Assembly: GCA_937868035.1 (NCBI GenBank) | Contig: CALMLK010000254.1 | Location: 1 to 14,745, forward strand | Source: an uncultured Alphaproteobacteria bacterium | GTDB taxonomy: Bacteria; Pseudomonadota; Alphaproteobacteria; Rhizobiales; Aestuariivirgaceae | DNA length: 14,745 nucleotides | Direction of reading: 5' to 3' | In this document: positions 8,218-14,745 of the stretch, one piece after another | How the letters are laid out: every line of letters begins with the position of its first letter | How positions within the stretch are numbered: the first letter of the stretch is position 1 | The notes under the pieces: generated by a model | What the model was told of the DNA's origin: nothing | The model's input: the letters and a program-made list of their open reading frames with translations, nothing else | The model's database searches: none | Program-made: the position numbers and the translations under genes

Positions 8218-8849
8218 TTTCTCCCGGTCAGAATGTCCTTGAAAATGTCGTCGAGTCCCGGCGTGCGCTTGCGCCGCCGCGTGGTGGTGCGCCGCCGCGT
8301 CGAATAGGTGTAGCGCCGCCGCCGCCGCTTCGGCGCCAGCTGACGCTGCGCACCCTGCATGAGACCCTTGAGCAGCGCTGCGAGGATGACAGAGATGAGC
8401 CCGCCACCGCCGCCGGAATCGGCTGCCTGTTGCGGCGTGCCCGACAACTGCATCGCATTGCTCGCGGCCAGCGTCGCCATCACGGCCGTGGCCGAAAGGG
8501 CCGCCGCTTTCTGCTGGCCGGCACCTTCCGCGCCCAGTGCAGACATGGCAGCGGCCTTGGACCCGTAGATTTCATCGAGGATCGCCGTGCCATCGGCCTG
8601 CGCCTCGCTGCCCGTCATGGCATCCGCATCGTTGAGGTCGGAGCTGTCGCCACCTTCCTCCAGCAGATCGAGCAGCGCCTCGAAGGCCTCGGCATCGGCG
8701 GCGGCCTTCGCCTTCAGCTTCGACGCAATCCCGGGCGCGAAGGAGTCGATGGCGCGGCGTGCTTCGCTTTCGGAGAGGCCGCAGGCCTGTGCGGCGTTGG
8801 CGTAGTAGCGGCCGCCCTGCGCGGCGGCGAGAATGTCAGTGATGGCCAT
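8214..8849 (-). CDS. DUF937-like protein with Arg-rich tail
   Basis: A 211-residue protein. The N-terminus (ITDILAAAQGG, residues 3-13, then paired helices to about 65) resembles DUF937 proteins. An acidic stretch follows (66-85), then Ala-rich helices (95-140), a glycine run (146-150), a hydrophobic segment (151-165, LISVILAALLKGLM), a strongly basic Arg/Thr/Tyr patch (174-195) and a final LDDIFKDILTGRK that matches the motif repeated in the next gene. The start lies 14 nt inside the MATE gene's end and has no strong ribosome-binding site, so translation is probably coupled. The stop overlaps the next start as ATGA. Acidic middle, basic tail and shared motif suggest that the two DUF937-like proteins bind each other or a nucleic acid or membrane surface; this is inference. 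Exact family assignment is moderate. Confidence 0.72.
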   Translation of the reverse strand: MAITDILAAAQGGRYYANAAQACGLSESEARRAIDSFAPGIASKLKAKAAADAEAFEALLDLLEEGGDSSDLNDADAMTGSEAQADGTAILDEIYGSKAAAMSALGAEGAGQQKAAALSATAVMATLAASNAMQLSGTPQQAADSGGGGGLISVILAALLKGLMQGAQRQLAPKRRRRRYTYSTRRRTTTRRRKRTPGLDDIFKDILTGRK

Positions 8850-10212
8850 GGGCTTGGGAGGTTCCGGATTCCAGTCTGTTCACAATCCTAGCGGCCACCC
8901 ATACGGACGCAATGCCAAAAACGATGGAACCCACGCCAATTGCCGCCATCATGCCTTCCACTGCCGCGAGCCGGCTGCCGATGATGGCGAAGGGAATCGT
9001 GCCAAGCGTCGCCTTCCCCCAGTTGAACCAGGTTGAAAGAGCAGGGCGCCCGAGGTTGTTGAACGCCGCGTTGGCAACGAACTGCGCACCTGCGAAAGCC
9101 CAGGTGATGCCGATCCACGAGCAGAAGAAGATCACGATGGTGCGCGCTTCGCCGTTGAGATGGAAAGCCGCCGCCACATGTTCGCGGAAGGCAAACAGGA
9201 GTGCCGACGTGATGAGCGTGTAGACGGCGGCAAACTTCAAGCCGTCCCACAGCGTCTGGCGCACACGGCCGAAATCACGCGCGCCGAAATTTTGCCCGAT
9301 GATGGGGCCAACCGCACCCGAGAGCGAGAAGATGATGCCGAACGCCACCGGCACGATGCGCCCGATGATGGCGGAGGCAGAGACGGCCTCGGTGCCGAAG
9401 GGCGCCACCGCATAGGTCGTGTAGGCGACCGTGAAGGGGGTCGCCAGCTGCGTGAGCATCGCCGGCAGCGCGATCGACCAGATTGTCTTGAAATCCCGCC
9501 GCAGGCCTTTGAGCGAGATGTGATTGAGGAAGCGGTGATGCACAGCAAGGCCGTGAATGCCGAAGGCCAGCGCGCAGGTGTTGGCGCAGACATGCGCCAC
9601 CGCCGCCCCCTGGATGCCCCAGCCGAAATGGAAGATCATGATCGGATCGATGATGAGCGTCGCTGCAGCCGAACCCAGCGTCACGAACATCGCCCGCGTC
9701 GGGCTGCCGATGCCGCGCAAGGCGAAGGAGCAGCACACCGCCGTCGCCAGCATGATGAAGCCGGGCGTGAGGATGCGGATATAGGACGTTGCCAGCCGCA
9801 GCGCCTCGCCCTCCGCGCCGAGGAACCGCATCAGCGGATCGGCAAAGATCGCTGCCAGCAGCGTGTAGGCGCCTGAGACAACCAGCGTGAAGGTGACGGA
9901 ACTGGTGGCGAACTCCTTTGCCCGCACCGGATCGCCCGCGCCGATATTGCGCGCAACAAGCGCTGCCGCTGCAATGCCGATGCCAAGGCTCATGGAGAGA
10001 TTGGCAAAGGAAAGGATGCCGGCAAAGCCGATGGCCGCCGTCACGTTCGTGTCGTTGAGAAGGCTGAGGTAGTAAAGGTCGGCAAGGTCGGCACCGAACA
10101 TGGTCATGAGGCCGACGGCACCCGTCATCGTCATGATGACGACATGGCGCATGACGGACCCGGTGAGGAAGATGGCGCCCCGGCCCGAAGGCTTTGCCGT
10201 CGTGTCACTCAC
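8836..10212 (-). CDS. MATE family efflux transporter
   Basis: A 458-residue polytopic inner-membrane protein with about twelve hydrophobic segments in two related halves. The MATE hallmark linkers are visible: ALVARNIGAGDPVRAKE after helix 3 (85-101) and the matching PIIGQNFGARDFGRVRQ in the second half (303-319). 'ADLADLYYLSLLNDTNVTAAIGFAG' in helix 1-2 fits the family's VD...xG pattern loosely. MATE proteins export cationic or aromatic compounds by sodium or proton antiport; the substrate here is unknown. The start is a GTG at 10212 forming a GTGA overlap with the HAD gene's stop. Its 3' end overlaps the next gene by 14 nt. It sits third in the minus-strand unit that begins with tldD. Confidence 0.92.
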   Translation of the reverse strand: MSDTTAKPSGRGAIFLTGSVMRHVVIMTMTGAVGLMTMFGADLADLYYLSLLNDTNVTAAIGFAGILSFANLSMSLGIGIAAAALVARNIGAGDPVRAKEFATSSVTFTLVVSGAYTLLAAIFADPLMRFLGAEGEALRLATSYIRILTPGFIMLATAVCCSFALRGIGSPTRAMFVTLGSAAATLIIDPIMIFHFGWGIQGAAVAHVCANTCALAFGIHGLAVHHRFLNHISLKGLRRDFKTIWSIALPAMLTQLATPFTVAYTTYAVAPFGTEAVSASAIIGRIVPVAFGIIFSLSGAVGPIIGQNFGARDFGRVRQTLWDGLKFAAVYTLITSALLFAFREHVAAAFHLNGEARTIVIFFCSWIGITWAFAGAQFVANAAFNNLGRPALSTWFNWGKATLGTIPFAIIGSRLAAVEGMMAAIGVGSIVFGIASVWVAARIVNRLESGTSQAHGHH

Positions 10213-10829
10213 AGCTCAAACCCCAACCGGCGCCCCTCGTTCACCAGCAGGGTGGGGTTGCGATAGTGATGCGCGGTGAGGCCCGCGATGCGCGCGCCCT
10301 CCACGTTGGATTTCTTGTCGTCGATGAACCAGCACTCCGCCGCCTTGCGGCCCAGCGACTCCACCAGCTTCACGAAGCTCCTGGGGTCCGGCTTCTTGGT
10401 GCCGAATTCATAGGAGCAGAAGCGGTTGGGAAAGATCAGGGCCGCTTCCGGCAGCAGGCGGTGCAGGTTGTTTTTCACGATTGGCCCGTTGTTGGTGTAG
10501 ATCGCCACATCGGCTTGCGCCTTGAGCAGCGCGGCGACAACCAGCACTTCGCTGTTGGCGGTCATGGCGTGGCGGCGGGCATCCACCCATTCCGTTTCGC
10601 TGATCGGATAACCGAGCCGCGCCCCGAACTCCTGCAGATACTCCGCCGGGTCCGGATAGGCGCCCGCATCCGCGGCTTCCTCGAAGCCTGAATCCCACAG
10701 GGCCGCACGCACGTCGCGCGCCGTGGTGTTGGCCAATGCCGCAAGAAACCGCAGCCGCCGCCCAAGGTCGTAGTGGCAGAGCACGTCATCCATGTCGAAG
10801 ATGACGAAGGAAGGGCGTGCTGCTGTCAC
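10209..10829 (-). CDS. HAD superfamily hydrolase (subfamily IA-like phosphatase)
   Basis: A 206-residue cytoplasmic phosphatase-type enzyme. The four HAD motifs are present: motif I FDMDDVL (nucleophile Asp12, acid/base Asp14), motif II Thr112 in IYTNNGP, motif III Lys146 in FGTKKPDP, and motif IV FIDDKKSN (Asp170, Asp171). A helical cap (about 20-90) marks it as a subfamily I type. The substrate, probably a small phosphorylated metabolite, cannot be told. The open frame runs upstream to an ATG at 10907, but that lies within tldD; I chose the GTG at 10829, which places motif I close to the N-terminus as usual and lies 4 nt after the tldD stop. Its own stop overlaps the MATE start (GTGA). Confidence 0.88.
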   Translation of the reverse strand: MTAARPSFVIFDMDDVLCHYDLGRRLRFLAALANTTARDVRAALWDSGFEEAADAGAYPDPAEYLQEFGARLGYPISETEWVDARRHAMTANSEVLVVAALLKAQADVAIYTNNGPIVKNNLHRLLPEAALIFPNRFCSYEFGTKKPDPRSFVKLVESLGRKAAECWFIDDKKSNVEGARIAGLTAHHYRNPTLLVNEGRRLGFEL

Positions 10830-10833
10830 GTGC

Positions 10834-12252
10834 CTATGCCGCCTTTGTGCCGCCGACGGTGAGGCCGTTGATGCGGAGTGTCGGCTGTCCCACGCCCACC
10901 GGAACACCCTGGCCGTTCTTGCCGCAGATGCCGATGCCCTTGTCGAGGGCGAGGTCGTTGCCCACCATGGAGATCTTCTTCAGCGCTTCGGCTCCCGCAC
11001 CGATCAGGATGGCGCCGCGCACCGGACGTGTCAGCTTGCCATCCTCGATCATGTAGGCTTCCGTCACGGTGAAGACGAACTTGCCGGAGGTGATATCCAC
11101 CTGTCCGCCGCCAAAGGACTTGGCAAACAGGCCTGTCTTCATCGAGGCCAGGATTTCCTCCGGCGTGCGCTTGCCGTTCAGCATGTAGGTGTTGGTCATG
11201 CGCGGCATGGGCGCATGGGCATAGGATTGGCGGCGTCCGTTGCCGGTGGGCGCAACCCCCATCAGCCGCGCGTTCATGCGGTCCTGCATATAGCCGACGA
11301 GCACGCCATTCTCGATCAGCGTCGTGCAATGCGACGGTGTTCCCTCGTCGTCGATGGTGATGGAACCGCGCCGGTCCGGCAGCGTGCCGTCATCGACGAC
11401 GGTCACGTCATCGGCGGCGATCTTCTGGCCCATCAGGCCGGCGAAGGCGGACGTGCCCTTGCGGTTGAAGTCGCCTTCAAGTCCGTGACCGATGGCCTCA
11501 TGGAGCAGGATGCCCGGCCAGCCGGGGCCGAGCAGCACGTCCATCTCGCCCGCAGGCGCATCCCCTGCCTCCAGCGCCACCATGGCCTGCCGGTAGGCTT
11601 CCCGCGCCGCCGCCTGCCAGCGCTCTTCCGTGAGGTAGGAGGCGGGAAGCGCCCGCCCGCCGAAGCCGTCGCTGCCCTGGCCCTGCTTCACGCCGCTGTC
11701 GGTGGTGACGGACACATTGAAGCGGAGCAGGGGGCGGATGTCGCGGAACAACTCGCCATCGGGCCTGACGATGGTGACGTCCTGAAAGTCCGTGCCGATG
11801 GAAACCGATACTTGCCGCACCCGCGTATCGAGCCCGCGCGTGAAGGCATCGACCTTCTGCAGCAGCGCAACCTTGTCGGCGAAATCCAGCACATCCGCCG
11901 GAGTGAAATCGCCATAGAGCTTGCGGTTGCTGCGCTGGGGAGCCGCACTCACGGTGCGGCTGCGGCCATGGCGCAGGATTGTTTCCACCGTCTCACCGGC
12001 CCGACGCAGAGCCGCAGGCGAGAGGTCGGAGGAATGGGCATAGGCCGCCGTCTCCCCGCTCACGGCCCTGAGACCGAAGCCCTGGCCGTCGTCGCTGGAG
12101 GCGGACTTCAGCTTGCCGTCATCAAAGACCAGGCTTTCGCTCTGGCGCTTCTCGATGAACAACTCGCCATCATCCGCCTTGGCCAGCACCTCTTGCGTGG
12201 TGCGCCGGGCCTCTGCGAGGGAAAGGTCGCCAATGGCGTCGAGAGTGGGCAT
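10834..12252 (-). CDS. tldD: Metalloprotease TldD
   Basis: A 472-residue TldD/PmbA family peptidase. The zinc site is HEAIGHGLEGD, with His251, Glu252 and His256 (HExxxH), and a C-terminal Cys443 in GICGKNGQG that corresponds to the third ligand in E. coli TldD. The conserved GFGLRAV (about 58-64) and final GQPTLRINGLTVGG strands are also visible. TldD normally pairs with TldE/PmbA to degrade unfolded peptides and, in some bacteria, to process microcins and CcdA; no pmbA gene is in this window, so the partner would be encoded elsewhere. The ATG at 12252 has an AGGAAC element upstream on the reverse strand. It is the first gene of the minus-strand unit, separated from ialB by a terminator, so it should have its own promoter in 12253-12305, although none is obvious. 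Confidence 0.95.
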   Translation of the reverse strand: MPTLDAIGDLSLAEARRTTQEVLAKADDGELFIEKRQSESLVFDDGKLKSASSDDGQGFGLRAVSGETAAYAHSSDLSPAALRRAGETVETILRHGRSRTVSAAPQRSNRKLYGDFTPADVLDFADKVALLQKVDAFTRGLDTRVRQVSVSIGTDFQDVTIVRPDGELFRDIRPLLRFNVSVTTDSGVKQGQGSDGFGGRALPASYLTEERWQAAAREAYRQAMVALEAGDAPAGEMDVLLGPGWPGILLHEAIGHGLEGDFNRKGTSAFAGLMGQKIAADDVTVVDDGTLPDRRGSITIDDEGTPSHCTTLIENGVLVGYMQDRMNARLMGVAPTGNGRRQSYAHAPMPRMTNTYMLNGKRTPEEILASMKTGLFAKSFGGGQVDITSGKFVFTVTEAYMIEDGKLTRPVRGAILIGAGAEALKKISMVGNDLALDKGIGICGKNGQGVPVGVGQPTLRINGLTVGGTKAA

Positions 12253-12305
12253 GGGGCAAAGTTCCTGGGACGAAGCTGGAGTTTGAACCCGTTACATAAT
12301 GAGAA

Positions 12306-12331
12306 AGGCCCGGACCTTCCAGTCCGGGCCT
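12306..12331 (-). terminator. Intrinsic terminator of ialB
   Basis: AGGCCCGGAC (12306-12315) and GTCCGGGCCT (12322-12331) form a perfect 10-bp GC-rich stem with a 6-nt loop. On the minus strand it is followed by TTTCTCATTAT, a partial U-tract. It lies 26 nt after the ialB stop and before the tldD start, so it should end the ialB transcript. The plus-strand side has no U-tract, so termination is expected mainly on the minus strand. Confidence 0.88.
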
Positions 12332-12357
12332 GTTCGGAAATGAGCGGAGCAGATGAA

Positions 12358-13026
12358 TTAGTGCTTGTCGAGTTCGGCGAGCGCCGCGCCGAAACCTTCA
12401 AGCGAGATGTTGATGGGGAAGCCGTTGCCGGGGCGGTCGTAGAGATAGAAGGTGGACTTGCCGCCCTTCTTGAACTTGCCCAGCGTATCGGCCGACATTT
12501 CACCCATGGCTTCGCAGATGGGCGGGAGGCAGCGGGTGAACACGAGGCGTGACGGCAGCGCCGTACCATCGATTTCCACCGGAATGCCCGTGGGAAGGTA
12601 GACGCCCACAGGCGTCATGATGCGCATGAACAGCGCCGACTTGTCGCCGCGCTTCACCTTGTTGACGATGACCGAGAGGCCGACCTTGGCGTTCTTGTCG
12701 CTCTTGGCCTGCTGGGTCATGCCGCAGGCCTTGCCGGGACCAGCACCGCCGGCATCGGCAGGATCGGCCGGAGCCTCGGCGCATTGCACGCCCCAGGCGC
12801 CAAAGGTGCCGATGTTCTCAACCTTGGGCATCGGGCGCTTGCCGGCCTGTGCCGGAGGAGCGTTCTTGCGCGGACCGAGGCCCGCCGGCGGCAGGGGCTG
12901 CCCGTCGCTCTTCCCCGCATCCGGCTGGGCGGCAGGATCATCCTGCGCCACGGCCTGATTCGCGTGGGGGAGGATCATCAGGGAGGAGGCCAGTGCGGCC
13001 AGCGCGAATACTCGGGTGATTCTCAC
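12358..13026 (-). CDS. Invasion-associated locus B (IalB) family exported protein
   Basis: The 222-residue product has an N-terminal signal peptide (Arg2, Arg5, hydrophobic 6-20, cleavage after AVA at residue 27), then a Pro/Ala/Gly-rich linker (29-68) and the IalB domain (about 70-220). Domain landmarks are GTFGAWGVQC (73-82), an LFMRIMTPVGVYLPTGI block (132-148) and RCLPPICEAMG (165-175). Four cysteines (82, 101, 166, 171) could form two disulfides in the periplasm. IalB was named from Bartonella, where it promotes erythrocyte invasion, but homologues are widespread in free-living alphaproteobacteria and their role is unknown. The open frame extends to an ATG at 13128, but the GTG at 13026 is chosen because it places the signal peptide first and has AAAGGA 9 nt upstream. 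It is divergent from ctaC. Confidence 0.9.
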   Translation of the reverse strand: MRITRVFALAALASSLMILPHANQAVAQDDPAAQPDAGKSDGQPLPPAGLGPRKNAPPAQAGKRPMPKVENIGTFGAWGVQCAEAPADPADAGGAGPGKACGMTQQAKSDKNAKVGLSVIVNKVKRGDKSALFMRIMTPVGVYLPTGIPVEIDGTALPSRLVFTRCLPPICEAMGEMSADTLGKFKKGGKSTFYLYDRPGNGFPINISLEGFGAALAELDKH

Positions 13027-13035
13027 GTAAAACGG

Positions 13036-13041
13036 TCCTTT
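13036..13041 (-). promoter_or_regulatory. Ribosome-binding site deciding the ialB GTG start
   Basis: On the minus strand the bases read AAAGGA, 9 nt before the GTG at 13026-13024. This supports GTG over the ATG 102 nt further upstream, which would add a 34-residue extension in front of the signal peptide. Confidence 0.7.
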
Positions 13042-13063
13042 ATCAGATACAGGGGGCGCTCTT

Positions 13064-13082
13064 AGCCCCGGCGGTTGGGGCT
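13064..13082 (-). other. Stem-loop in the ialB leader
   Basis: AGCCCC (13064-13069) and GGGGCT (13077-13082) form a perfect 6-bp stem with a 7-nt loop, 38 nt upstream of the ialB start. If the ialB promoter lies further upstream, this stem is in its 5' untranslated region and could affect translation or RNA stability. The structural pairing is seen; the function is inference. Confidence 0.4.
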
Positions 13083-13102
13083 GGCAAGCTGCCTTGAGGC
13101 TG

Positions 13103-13123
13103 CCGGAAACGGCGGCTTTCCGG
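13103..13123. repeat. Inverted repeat between ialB and ctaC
   Basis: CCGGAAA (13103-13109) and TTTCCGG (13117-13123) are perfect inverted repeats separated by 7 nt. It lies 77 nt upstream of the ialB start and 116 nt upstream of the FNR-type centre. It could be a protein-binding dyad or a second leader stem-loop; no regulator is known for it. Confidence 0.4.
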
Positions 13124-13218
13124 TGCAAATGCGGCAGAAATCCGGCCTGCGTTCAAGTCCCCGCCGTGAATGACGTTTTGCCGCGCCCGGTCCTGTTGCC
13201 GCAGCCAAGGGAATGTGG

Positions 13219-13232
13219 TTGATCTAGATCAA
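13219..13232 (+). promoter_or_regulatory. FNR/FixK-type binding site upstream of ctaC
   Basis: TTGATCTAGATCAA is a perfect 14-bp palindrome matching the TTGAT-N4-ATCAA consensus of FNR, FnrL and FixK regulators at every defined base. Its right edge is 75 nt before the ctaC start. It is also 192 nt upstream of the divergent ialB start, so it could serve either gene. A lone half-site TTGATC recurs at 13260-13265. No convincing -35/-10 pair was found, so whether the site activates or represses cannot be told from position. Confidence 0.82.
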
Positions 13233-13307
13233 ACCGCTTTCGGGACGGATTGTTTTCGCTTGATCGAGACGCTCCAAACCCGGGATCCATGTGAGGGCAC
13301 ATTTGAA

Positions 13308-14192
13308 ATGATGAAGACTGCGAAATTCGCACTGACGCTGCTTGCGCTTGCCGCAGCGCCAAACCTGGCGCAGGCCGCCGCCGGCCATGCCGAACCCTGG
13401 CAGATGGGTTTCCAGGACGCAGTTACGCCCGTGGCGGAAAGCATCCATTTCTTCCACAACTACCTGCTGGTGCCGATCACGGTCATCATCGCACTGTTCG
13501 TCCTGGCGCTGCTCATCATCGTGATGGTGAAGTTCAACGCCAAGGCCAACCCGGTGCCGTCGAAGACGACGCACAATGCGGTTCTCGAAGTGGCGTGGAC
13601 GGTGATCCCGGTCCTCATTCTCGTGGCGATTGCCATTCCCTCCTTCCGGCTCCTCTATTTCCAGCGTGACATTCCCCAGGCCGACATCACCATCAAGGCC
13701 ATCGGCAATCCCGGCTGGAACTGGACCTACCAATATCCCGACCTCGGCGTGGACGAGGGCGGCGAACCCAAGGTGAGCTTCACCGCCTCGCTGCTGCCGG
13801 AAGCCGACGCCAAGGCCGCCAACAAGCCTTACCTGCTGGCAACGGACGTTCCCGTGGTCGTTCCCGTCAACAAGACGGTGAAGATGATCATCACCGCCGA
13901 TCCCGCCGGCATCATCCATGCATGGACCATTCCGTCTTTCGGCATGAAGATCGACGCCATTCCCGGCCGCCTGAACGAAGACTGGTTCCGCGCCGAGAAG
14001 GAAGGCACCTACTACGGCCAGTGCTCCGAGCTTTGCGGCAAGGACCACGCCTTCATGCCGATCGAACTGCACGTCGTCTCCGAGGCCGACTACAAGGCCT
14101 GGACCGACAAGGTGCAGACGGCGAGCGTGGAAGAGGCCCGCGACTTCCTGTTCGCCATGCTGCAGGCCAAGGGCCAGCTGGCCGCCAACTGA
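13308..14192 (+). CDS. ctaC: Cytochrome c oxidase subunit II
   Basis: The 294-residue subunit II of an aa3-type cytochrome c oxidase receives electrons from cytochrome c through the dinuclear CuA centre. It has a signal peptide (cleavage after AQA, about residue 23), two transmembrane helices (about 52-75 and 94-117), and a periplasmic cupredoxin domain. CuA ligands are all visible: His204, Cys239, Glu241, Cys243, His247 and Met250 (CSELCGKDHAFM). The aromatic strip NPGWNWTYQYP (134-144) for electron entry is also present. No heme c motif is fused to the C-terminus. I chose the ATG at 13308, which has GAGGG at 13292-13296; a second ATG follows at once, and the longer open frame from 13170 would cross the FNR-type box. 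The subunit I gene follows after 30 nt. Confidence 0.96.
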   Translation: MMKTAKFALTLLALAAAPNLAQAAAGHAEPWQMGFQDAVTPVAESIHFFHNYLLVPITVIIALFVLALLIIVMVKFNAKANPVPSKTTHNAVLEVAWTVIPVLILVAIAIPSFRLLYFQRDIPQADITIKAIGNPGWNWTYQYPDLGVDEGGEPKVSFTASLLPEADAKAANKPYLLATDVPVVVPVNKTVKMIITADPAGIIHAWTIPSFGMKIDAIPGRLNEDWFRAEKEGTYYGQCSELCGKDHAFMPIELHVVSEADYKAWTDKVQTASVEEARDFLFAMLQAKGQLAAN

Positions 14193-14222
14193 TATTCATT
14201 TTTCCGAGAGGCAAGAAAACAA

Positions 14223-14745
14223 ATGGCAACCGCGCACGCCGCTCATGACGATCATCACGCCGACCCTTCGGGCTGGCGCCGTTACGTCTATTCCACCAAC
14301 CACAAGGACATCGGCACGATGTACCTGTGGTTCTCCATCATGGCCGGCTGCATCGGCGGCATCCTGTCCGTCTTCATGCGCATGGAACTGCAGGAACCGG
14401 GGATCCAGATTTTCCACGGCCTCGCCCAGATGGTCTATGGCGTTGACGCGGCCTCGGCCGTGGACAACGGCAAGCACATGTTCAACGCCTTCGTGACGGC
14501 CCACGGCCTGATCATGGTGTTCTTCATGATCATGCCCGCCATGATCGGCGGTTTCGGCAACTGGTTCGTGCCCCTCATGATCGGTGCCCCCGACATGGCC
14601 TTCCCGCGCATGAACAACATTTCCTTCTGGCTCCTCGTTCCCTCCTTCACGCTGCTGCTGATCTCGCTCTTCGTCGAAGGTCCCGCCGGCATGCACGGTG
14701 CGGGCACGGGCTGGTCGGTCTATGCGCCGCTCTCCACCTCATCGC
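14223..14745 (+). CDS. ctaD: Cytochrome c oxidase subunit I, 5' part (cut by window end)
   Basis: An open frame from the ATG at 14223 runs to the window edge, giving the first 174 residues of the heme-copper oxidase catalytic subunit. A His-rich N-terminus (His5, 8, 11, 12) precedes [12 protein letters not shown] (24-35) and helix 1. In helix 2 the sequence [24 protein letters not shown] holds His94, the expected low-spin heme a ligand, followed by the family block [19 protein letters not shown]. The CuB ligands, the heme a3 ligand and the proton channels lie beyond the window. GAGAGG at 14206-14211 is 11 nt before the start. The 30-nt spacing to ctaC implies co-transcription; downstream ctaB, ctaG and ctaE are expected by synteny but not seen. 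Confidence 0.96.
   Translation, partial: MATAHAAHDDHHADPSGWRRYVYSTNHKDIGTMYLWFSIMAGCIGGILSVFMRMELQEPGIQIFHGLAQMVYGVDAASAVDNGKHMFNAFVTAHGLIMVFFMIMPAMIGGFGNWFVPLMIGAPDMAFPRMNNISFWLLVPSFTLLLISLFVEGPAGMHGAGTGWSVYAPLSTSS

Noticed and set aside
7301..8307. Long plus-strand open frames (7301-8242, 7579-8307) opposite the DUF937-like genes
   Set aside because: Pro/Ser- and Arg/Ala-rich composition mirrors the Gly-rich linker on the real strand. The minus-strand genes have overlapping starts and stops that fit an operon.
10792..12552. A 586-codon open frame on the plus strand opposite tldD
   Set aside because: It is antisense to a clear TldD with an intact zinc site and crosses the strong ialB terminator and the ialB 3' end. 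Its residues are a His/Gly/Arg/Ala-rich shadow typical of GC-rich codon structure.
13170..13307. Upstream extension of ctaC by 46 codons
   Set aside because: It would put residues before the signal peptide and run through the FNR-type box; the ATG at 13308 has a ribosome-binding site and gives a normal signal peptide.

Overview
The window comes from a GC-rich alphaproteobacterial chromosome, most likely of the order Hyphomicrobiales (Rhizobiales). That reading rests on an IalB-family secreted protein beside tldD and ctaC-ctaD, a DUF1194 protein, a DUF457-type membrane protein of the sort often mislabelled 'CobQ', and a textbook FNR/FixK box before the cytochrome oxidase genes. No rRNA, tRNA, insertion sequence, phage gene or CRISPR array was seen. 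Coding density is very high and gaps between genes are short. The lineage is an inference from gene content, not a measured placement.

Layout, left to right. (1) 1-90: the end of a lysine-rich protein made of tandem 15-nt repeats. (2) 169-1976, plus strand: a PotA-type ABC ATPase and, 2 nt later, a Tat-exported DUF1194 von Willebrand A protein. (3) 1989-3440, minus strand: an amidase-signature hydrolase. It is divergent from (4) 3525-4118, a small polytopic DUF457-like membrane protein; the gap between them holds a 12-bp perfect palindrome. (5) 4173-7377: a MacA-MacB type export operon (adaptor, separate ATPase, separate permease) with 4-nt ATGA overlaps between ATPase and both neighbours.

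(6) 7381-12252, minus strand: five tightly packed genes read right to left: tldD, a HAD-family hydrolase, a MATE exporter and two DUF937-like proteins. They are joined by a 4-nt gap, a GTGA overlap, a 14-nt overlap and an ATGA overlap, so they probably form one transcription unit. The last two proteins share a short amphipathic motif (DIL-x-DIL-GG type) found about six times across the pair. (7) 12358-13026, minus strand: an IalB-family secreted protein closed by a strong intrinsic terminator that separates it from tldD. (8) 13219-14745, plus strand: a perfect FNR/FixK-type box (TTGATCTAGATCAA), then cytochrome c oxidase subunit II (complete) and subunit I (cut by the window end).

Most genes here are conserved housekeeping or export functions. 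I did not find a clear-cut new defence or mobile system. The parts most worth a second look are the DUF937 pair at the end of the tldD-HAD-MATE unit, the FNR-type control site on the aa3-type oxidase operon, the stem-loops in the ialB leader, the orphan PotA ATPase coupled to a VWA protein, and the lysine-repeat tail.
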